DNA from: Chelonoidis abingdonii | Lineage: Eukaryota > Chordata > Testudines > Testudinidae | Reading direction: 5' to 3' | Assembly (NCBI RefSeq): GCF_003597395.2 | Contig: NC_133778.1 | Location: forward strand, 25,083,989 to 25,147,988 | Length of the DNA stretch: 64,000 nt | In this document: positions 57,473-64,000 of the stretch, one piece after another | How the letters are laid out: every line of letters begins with the position of its first letter | Numbering within the stretch: position 1 is the stretch's first letter | The notes under the pieces: generated by a model | Databases searched by the model: none | Told to the model about the DNA's origin: nothing | What the model saw: only the letters and a program-made list of their open reading frames with translations | Position numbers and translations under genes: made by a program

Positions 57473-59324
57473 CAAATACCAGAAGAAGTGGAAAGAAATA
57501 CAGCTGCAGTTTTCTGAAAAGGTCTAAAACCACAAGAAATCAAGTTCCAGAGCAGAAGTTGCTACTTGGTGTGGGTGGGAGAGAGGAAGGGAGAGTGACA
57601 TAGTGGTAATGTTGGAATGGCTTTTTAAAGGTGAGTCTAATCTGCACTGAATGTAGAAGCCTGGGACAAATTACAGAACACTTCCCAGAACTAGAAGGTG
57701 GGAGGGCTGCAAGTGCTGCTGGGACTAGTCTGTAGAGCTGTAAAAGCCCAGAAACTCTGGGAAGTCCAGGAGGAAATAAGATGATACCACCCTCTAATTT
57801 CACTTGTATTTTGGTTACATACAACAGGACTGAACAAATGCCCCTTCAAAAGAGGGTGGGGCCATTTCCTATGGTGTTCCCCAAAGTACTTCAAGCTTTC
57901 AGAAGAAACCAGTGTTCAGACTTCAGTGGAACTAATACTTGGAAAATGGATCAAAGTGAAAAAGGAGGCAGAGCTGCTTAAACATATAAAGAACACTGGG
58001 AAGCTGATGCATCTTTAATAGTCCAGAAGGTGCCACAAGTAGATTAATCAATTCAGAGGCTAGAAAGTACCTGTTAGCACAATAAGTACAGTCAAGGGAA
58101 GGCTTTTGGAGGGAGAGAAGCTTCCTGACAAACTAAGGAGCTGGCAAGAACTCAGGATAAGGAGGAGAGAATTAAGGCAGGTTAATCCCTATCTCAGGAC
58201 TGAACTGAGCCCATTGCCAAAGTGCATTTATCTGATCATTTTATTTTCTATAAACTGGCATTTCTTTTTTCTCTCATTTTTTGGGCTGTACTGAACATGG
58301 CCAAGAACTATGCATAAGAGCATCACAGTTCCTTCTTTTCCAGTTCCTCTGCCTTTACTGCAGCCTCTTTCATGTTTGCAGAGTGTCACTCTCAGTAAGG
58401 CCTGGTTTGAGGCACACTAGGATACTAAGTACATCCTGACATGGTTGTTCCACCTAGGCAGGAGCTCTTGGTCCAAGATAGGGTAGTGGAAAGTAGGGTG
58501 CCCCTCCCCACTGAGTAGTCACAGGGACCCTCCCTAGAGAAGCAGAGTCTGTTGTCTGGTGTTGAGTGTGGGATCAGGATGTTTCCTGCCTGACTCTAGT
58601 GGCTGCCACTTCTAAAGCTGTCTGCAGACTCAGAAAGGCATCGCTTTGTCAGTTATGCTCAGGTCACATTCTTCAAGGTTTTCTTTGAACCATGAGGGCT
58701 AGAAATGCTTAGAGTCTGCTGTAATCACGTGACTGGGGACTGAAACTCTAGAATCATTCCTATTCTGTCTATGCCATAACCCAGCCCTGCCATCAGTAAA
58801 GGCAGCTACCTCATGCTGCCCACTGACCTCACCTCTCTTGCCAGCCCTATCTCTGAATCAGCTGCTGTGCAAGGGTCTGGAGGAGGGATAATATTTGGCA
58901 GTACTAGGGCTGGGATCTGCTCTGTCCAACTAGCCAGATGGTCCTAAATAAGAAACAACTGGGGACTAGCCAATGTCCTCACGGTTAAGGCAGTTTTCTG
59001 CTTCCTTCTGCCATCTACTGTTATGGCATTTTCTCAGCTTCCCATAACATCCTGCTTTGTGAATAGCTTGCCAGTTCTTCTTGCTCCTGCATTCCATTTG
59101 TCCTGATTTCATCATTAGCCCAGATGCATTTCACTTTACACACTCTGAAAAGCTTTTCTACTTCCTGAATTCTTTTCATCTTCCTTGTTCAGTGCTTTCT
59201 GTCTCAGGATTCAACTTTTCTAGCCCTATCAAAAACCTACTACCTGGCTTTGGGAAGTCTTCACTGTTGCAAAAAGACCCTGGATTATCCTGGAGGACAC
59301 TGCTGCCACTATGGATCATGACTC
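57473..59324. other. Unassigned non-coding DNA
   Basis: A 26-base match to the Penelope-like end (58014-58039, AGGTGCCACAAG) is too short to call. No gene was recognised. Confidence 0.4.
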
Positions 59325-59327
59325 TAA

Positions 59328-60862
59328 AGCCTGGTCTACAGTAAGATTTTAGGTCAAATTTAGCAGTTTTACCTCGATTAAAGCCTGGACCCATCCAGAC
59401 GACGAAGCCTTTTTTTTCAATTTAAAGGGCTCTTTAAATTGATTTCTTTCCTTCACCTCTGACGAGGGGATTAGCGCTGAAATCGGCCTTGCCGGGTTGA
59501 ATTTGGGGTAGTGTGGATGCAATTCGATGGTATGGGCCTCTGGGAGCTATCCCACAGTGCTCCATTGTGACCGCTCTGGACAGCACTCTCAACTCAGATG
59601 CACTGGCCAGTGTGGCAAAAGGCCTGTGAACTTTTGAATTTCATTTCCTGTTTGGCCAGTGTGGCAAGCTGATCATAGGTGACCATGCAGATCTCATGCA
59701 GAGCTCATCAGCATGATGTGCACACTGCCGGGGCACACTGCCCGGCCCATACTTTGTGAGAAGTCTATGTCCATGTCTATGTCCTCATCACTCTCGTCAC
59801 CGCACTGCAGTCACTTCCTCACCTGGTTTTGCTTTTGCAGCTTCTGGTTCTGTGCTGAAAAAAGGCACAAAACAATTGTCTGCTGTTGCTCTGACAGAGT
59901 GATGGGAGACTGATGACAGGGCTTACAGGGAATTAAAATCAATGAAAGGGGTGGCTTTGCATCAAGGAGAAATACAAACAATTGTCACACAGAATGGCCC
60001 CCTCAAGGATTGAACTCAAAACCCTGGGTTTAGCAGGCCGTTGATTTCACAAAACAAATCAGGTCAATTTCTTGTTTTGATCCACTCCATCTATCTTTTA
60101 CATCTTAGGCTGGCAGCAGACAGGTGCAGTACGACTGCTAGCCATCATCATCTCCTGGGTGCTTAAGATGCTGCATTAGGATTGCTAGCCATCATCATCT
60201 CCTGACTGCTCGCCAGAAGACAGCGCAGTATGACTGCTATCCATTGTCATCTCCTGGGTGCTCGGAAGAAGATGGGAATGATCTGGCTGAATCACTCCCA
60301 TGTCTGCCCAGGTGCCCCTGACCGACCTCACTGAGGTTGGCTAAAGGAGCACCCCGGAGTACAATGACAATGGCTACCAATCATAATGCATCGTCTGCTG
60401 CCAAAAGGCAATGAGCTGCTGCTGTGTAGCAATGCAGTCCCACATCTGCCAGCACCCAGGAGACGTATGGTGAAGGTGAGCTGAGAGGGCTCCATGCTTG
60501 CCATGGTATGGCATCTGCTCAGGTAACCCAGGAAAAAAGGTGCGAAACCATTGTCTGCCATTGCTTTCATGGGGTGGGGGGGGCTGACGACATGTACCCA
60601 GAACCACCGCGACACTGTTTTTGCCCCATCTGGCATTGGGATCTCAACCAATGGGCAGCAAAGACTGCGGGAACTGTGGTATAGCTACCCACAATTCAAC
60701 ACTTTGGAAGTTGACGCTAGCCTCGGTACTGTGGATGCAGTCTGCCGACTTGATGCATTTAGAGCATTTTGTGTGGGGACACGCACAATCGACTGTATAA
60801 AAACGATTTCTAAAAAAACAACTTCTATAAATTCAACCTTATTTCATAGTGTAGACATACCC
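59328..60862. mobile_element. PIF/Harbinger-type non-autonomous element, TAA duplication
   Basis: The left end AGCCTGGTCTACAGTAAG faces GGGTATGTCTACACTATG, the reverse complement of the right end. TAA flanks both ends (59325-59327 and 60863-60865), the 3-bp duplication size and sequence typical of PIF/Harbinger elements. The left ~400 bp include GTGTGGATGCAATTCGATGG and GGGAGCTATCCCACAGTGCT, which I recall from a common turtle Harbinger-type repeat. Open frames (up to 107 codons, both strands) show no transposase motifs, so this 1535-bp copy is non-autonomous. Confidence 0.8.
60115..60270 (+). repeat. Three ~50-bp imperfect tandem units in the Harbinger-type element
   Basis: GACTGCTAGCCATCATCATC followed by TCCTGGGTGCT starts at 60133, with further copies at 60180 and 60232. 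Confidence 0.8.
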
Positions 60863-60865
60863 TAA

Positions 60866-62174
60866 GACATAACATCTCATTTAACTGCTTCTCCTGACCT
60901 CCATTAGCTTCCACAGTGCATAGGTAAATCTCAGTCCATATGGCTGTGTCTCACCTTTGATCATTGTGGTAAACTTGGGCATCTAGAGTGATATATTATT
61001 CAGGTCAGTTAGCTTTGGGAATCAAATTAAGTAGCCACCCTTCATGCATCTTTCTCTTGACACCACCTGTATGGCATCCAGAATAACAGTTCTTTCTGAT
61101 TTAGTAACAAACAGCGAAGTTCACCATTTGTACAGCAAAGAATCTCTTCTCTCTCTCATTCACAGAACTCAGAATGCTGTAATCAGCCTGCGCTCTGCCC
61201 CCTAGCAAATAAGCCTGCCTCTTTTTTAGTTTTTTGCACAACTGCCAGAAGCTTCTCAGAGGCTTGACATGTTTGCTCCTCCGCTTTCTTGTTTTGTTAG
61301 AAAATGCTGTCACAGTTCTAAGCCATCATGCACTTTTTATTAATGACCATTATTGACCTTGAAGAACCTCTTATGTTCCTATGTGCTAAGGTAGCTTGCC
61401 CTTCACATAGTTAATTCAGTTCAAGCAACATTTTGCTGCAGAGATTCTGTTCTAATATATTTAGCTAGGACTTCAAATGTCCTAATTTCCTTTGTAGTGC
61501 ATATATATCACGGTGCCACAGTTTATATATTTTCATGCCAGTCTTCTGAAGCCACATAATTAGATGGGTATTTTACTTACCTAACTACTATCTCACACAT
61601 ACATTTGTTTGCGTCACCCTTGTTGGTTGACTAAAGTGCATTTTGTATAATTTCATTCCTTGCAAAGCAAGCAATTGAATTTAAAGGCATTTACAGAACT
61701 TAAAACCTATTGGTTGACCAAAACTCTGATCAAGCTATTGTCTTTAGATTTTTTCTGAAACCATTAAGAGCAATTGCATTTTATATTCCAGGTTATCTAA
61801 AGCAGATATACAGATTGAACTGGAATCCAAAATGACATCACGTCTCTTTAATTCAGAAAAACTCAAATATTCTATGAAACAAGCCTGCTGCAAAGATCAA
61901 ATGTTCTATTTTTTTTAAAGAAACATTTCAATAATCTCAAATATAAAGAAAAATGTCCTGTTTAATAATAGTCTTACGCAATAATTAGATTGGATCATTC
62001 ATGCATGAACATCTCAGTAAATATTTCTAAATAATGTTAAATTAAGAAATTCCAAATTAAATTATTCAAGATATTATCTAGGGATGGACCCAAACCAAAA
62101 TCTTAAATCCGAATGAACTCTGCAGAAATGTTGATCCAGATTTGAATCCAGATCCAAACTGAGTGGGAGTTCAG
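60866..62174. other. Unassigned non-coding DNA
   Basis: A stretch near 62080-62170 (GATCCAGATTTGAATCCAGA) resembles a dispersed reptile repeat without clear ends. The rest is AT-rich, with no exon. Confidence 0.4.
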
Positions 62175-63500
62175 GTACATTTTCTGTTTTATGGTATATT
62201 CATTTATGGTTCTTAAAAACTGGATCAGACAAGGTGTTAGAACAAACGGTGAAGGAAAGAATAATTAAATTTATGGAGGTAAATGGTAAAGGGGACTTAC
62301 TACAATAAGGGTTTACTACATTAACCTGATTTCTTTGTTTGAGAAAATAACTAATATTTTTAGATATGGGAAATGCAGTGAAACTAATATGCTTGGACTT
62401 CAGTAAAGCATTTGCCATGGTATCATATGAGGAATTATTAGTCAAATTAGGGGGATCAGTACAAACATTGTAAAGTGGATAAGGAACCGGCTAAAGAAGA
62501 GAAGGCAAGGGTTGTGCTACAAGGTGAACTATTAAATTAGAGGTTACTAGTGCAATTCCTCAAGGAACCATCTTGGAAAGAAGCTTATTCAATATTTTTA
62601 CTAATGATTCTGGCACAAAAATTAGAAACGTGCTTATGAAATTTGCTGATGATTCAGAATTGGGAGGTATCGTCAATACAGGGGATTGGTATATTATTCA
62701 AAAAGATCTAGATGACCTTGAAGACTGAAGTTATAGAAATGGAATGAAATTTTCGCTCTAGAAGGTGCAAGGTTATACACTTAGGGTCTAATAATAAGAA
62801 TTTGTGGTACACACAGAAGACTTACCAGTTGGAAGCGATAGAGGAAGAGAGAGACCCGAGTGTGTGAGTCAGTCACAGGATGAGTATGAGCCACCAATGT
62901 CATGTGTCTGTGAAAAAGGCAAATGTGAAGCTAGGATGTATCTGGTGAGATTTTCCTTTAGAGATAGCTAAATATTAATGTCATTTTACAGGGCACTGGT
63001 AGGAACTCATTTGGAATAGTGTGCAATTCTGGTCACCCATGTTCAAGAAAAATGAATTCCACCTGGAAGAGGTGCAGAGAAGAGCTAATAAGATGATCAG
63101 GGGACTGGAGGGCCTCTCTTTATGAGAAAAGACTGGAAGAACTTGGCTTGTTTAGCCTAGCAAAAAGAAGGCTGAGAGGGGATATTACGATCTATAAATA
63201 CATGGTGTGGGTGGGTGGGAGGTGAATGGGGAAGGGAGTAATCACCAGGGACAATTAAGAACTATTTAATCTAAAGGACAATATTGTCACAAAAACAAAG
63301 GGATATAAACTGGCCATGAAGAAATTAAGGCTGGAAATTAGAAGTTTCTAACCATTAGAGGAGTGAGGTTCTGGAATAGCCTCCCAATAGGAATTGCGGG
63401 AACAAATAACTTAATTAGATGAAGAGAGAGATGAATGAATGCATCAGTATGATTGGATGACGGGATTGCTTGTGATGGGAGCGGGGGAGTCAGGACTCAG
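62175..63500 (+). mobile_element. CR1-type LINE of a different subfamily, degenerate
   Basis: A 5'-truncated LINE runs left to right from mid reverse transcriptase through the C-terminus (about 63180 RRLRGDITIYKYM-like) to a 3' region ending near 63500. It differs markedly from the copies at 3.9 and 13.8 kb, so it represents another CR1 subfamily (or a close CR1/L3 relative). Confidence 0.78.
62220..63420 (+). pseudogene. CR1-type reverse transcriptase remnant
   Basis: Reverse transcriptase blocks can be read in order but in changing frames. RIIKFMEVNGKG lies near 62260, and KLICLDFSKAFAMV (motif A) at 62392-62421. VPQGTIL-like motif B is near 62555. KFADDSELGG (motif C, both catalytic Asp present) is near 62638-62668, and a thumb-like block near 63110-63190 (SLYEKRLEELGLFSLAKRRL). 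Several stops and indels separate them. Endonuclease and ORF1 are absent. The ancestral protein copied the element RNA at a nicked chromosomal target; this copy is inactive. Confidence 0.78.
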
Positions 63501-63848
63501 TAGCCCTGGCACTCACTTCTGGTTTATGTGTTTGTCATAGTTCAGTTTGTCACCTGCATTGTCTCAATGGTCCAGCAAGGACACCCACTCTAGGCTGCCA
63601 GCTCCCCAACCATTGCCTCTGTTGAGTAAAGACACGCTTCTCTCTCCCTTCTGACTGGGGTATTTCCAGGCTGCACAGTCTCTTGATTAAACTGATACCC
63701 ATAGCAAACAGACAGGCTGCTTAAGAAGGCTATTTTGCCTTTTCTTCAGTTATGACTGTGACACTGTATGGAATATGTGGAACACTTTATAATACTGTTA
63801 ATACCAATATTATAAAATTGCAATGAATCTGACCAGATATACCATGTA
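63501..63848. other. Unassigned non-coding DNA between two CR1 copies
   Basis: Nothing recognised. Confidence 0.4.
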
Positions 63849-64000
63849 AGAATCATAGAATATCAGGGTTGGAAGGGACCTCAGGGGTCATCTAGTCCAA
63901 CTCTCTGCTCAAAGCAGGACCAATCCCCAACTAAATCATCCCAGCCAGGGCTTTGTCAAGCCTGACCTTAAAAACCTCTAAGGAAGGAGATTCCACCACC
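63849..64000 (-). mobile_element. CR1 3' end, running off the window
   Basis: AGAATCATAGAATATCAGGG, then TTGGAAGGGACCTCAGGGGT and CATCTAGTCCAACTCT, are the reverse complement of the classic CR1 3' tail with its ATTCTATG terminal repeat. The element continues to the right beyond 64000. It is a third CR1 tail type in this window. Confidence 0.92.

Noticed and set aside
58014..58039. AGGTGCCACAAG stretch resembling the Penelope-like 3' end
   Set aside because: Too short and not followed by the rest of the element.

Overview
The window reads as repeat-rich, non-coding vertebrate DNA, most likely from a turtle. The repeat complement points there: several CR1 retrotransposons whose 3' ends carry TTCTTATG- or ATTCTATG-type repeats, a Penelope-like element, palindromic Harbinger-type MITEs, hAT elements with CAGGGCC or TAGGGCTG ends, MIR SINEs and two solo LTRs. 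The turtle assignment rests on my recall of reptile repeats, not on a search; a crocodilian is the main alternative. I found no host protein-coding exon, rRNA or functional tRNA that I can defend. The open reading frames over 100 codons that can be identified come from mobile elements; the rest look like chance or low-complexity frames. The window is best read as intergenic or intronic.

Layout. 1-3.4 kb: unassigned AT-rich DNA. 3.4-6.7 kb: a palindromic MITE, a truncated second MITE, then a fairly young CR1 on the minus strand (5' region, ORF1 and ORF2) with an internal deletion and a missing 3' third. 7.6-7.8 kb and 23.2-23.4 kb: two diverged copies of an LTR-like repeat. 13.8-16.2 kb: an old, frameshifted plus-strand CR1 with its 3' end. 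18.4-19.4 kb: a MIR split by an 822-bp DNA transposon. 20.2-20.9 kb: a minus-strand solo LTR with a 4-bp target duplication. 25.5 kb: an isolated inverted repeat. 28.9-31.9 kb: two more minus-strand CR1 pieces and a tRNA-derived repeat. 32-47 kb: scattered MIRs, two hAT-type non-autonomous elements and a scrambled Penelope-like element. 47.4-48.2 kb: a plus-strand solo LTR with a perfect 5-bp target duplication. 51.6-51.8 kb: a GC-rich hAT MITE. 53.7-55.3 kb: a fold-back hAT element built from two inverted copies of the transposase 3' end. 59.3-60.9 kb: a Harbinger-type element. 62.2-64 kb: two further CR1 copies, the last running off the window.

No genes work together here. What the window records is a layered history of insertions, deletions and inversions. 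Target duplications were read directly for six elements: 8 bp for three hATs, 3 bp for the Harbinger type, 4 and 5 bp for the LTRs. A fourth hAT has only a weak candidate duplication. I found no evidence for a new biological system. The most unusual structures are the fold-back hAT and the internally inverted Penelope-like copy.
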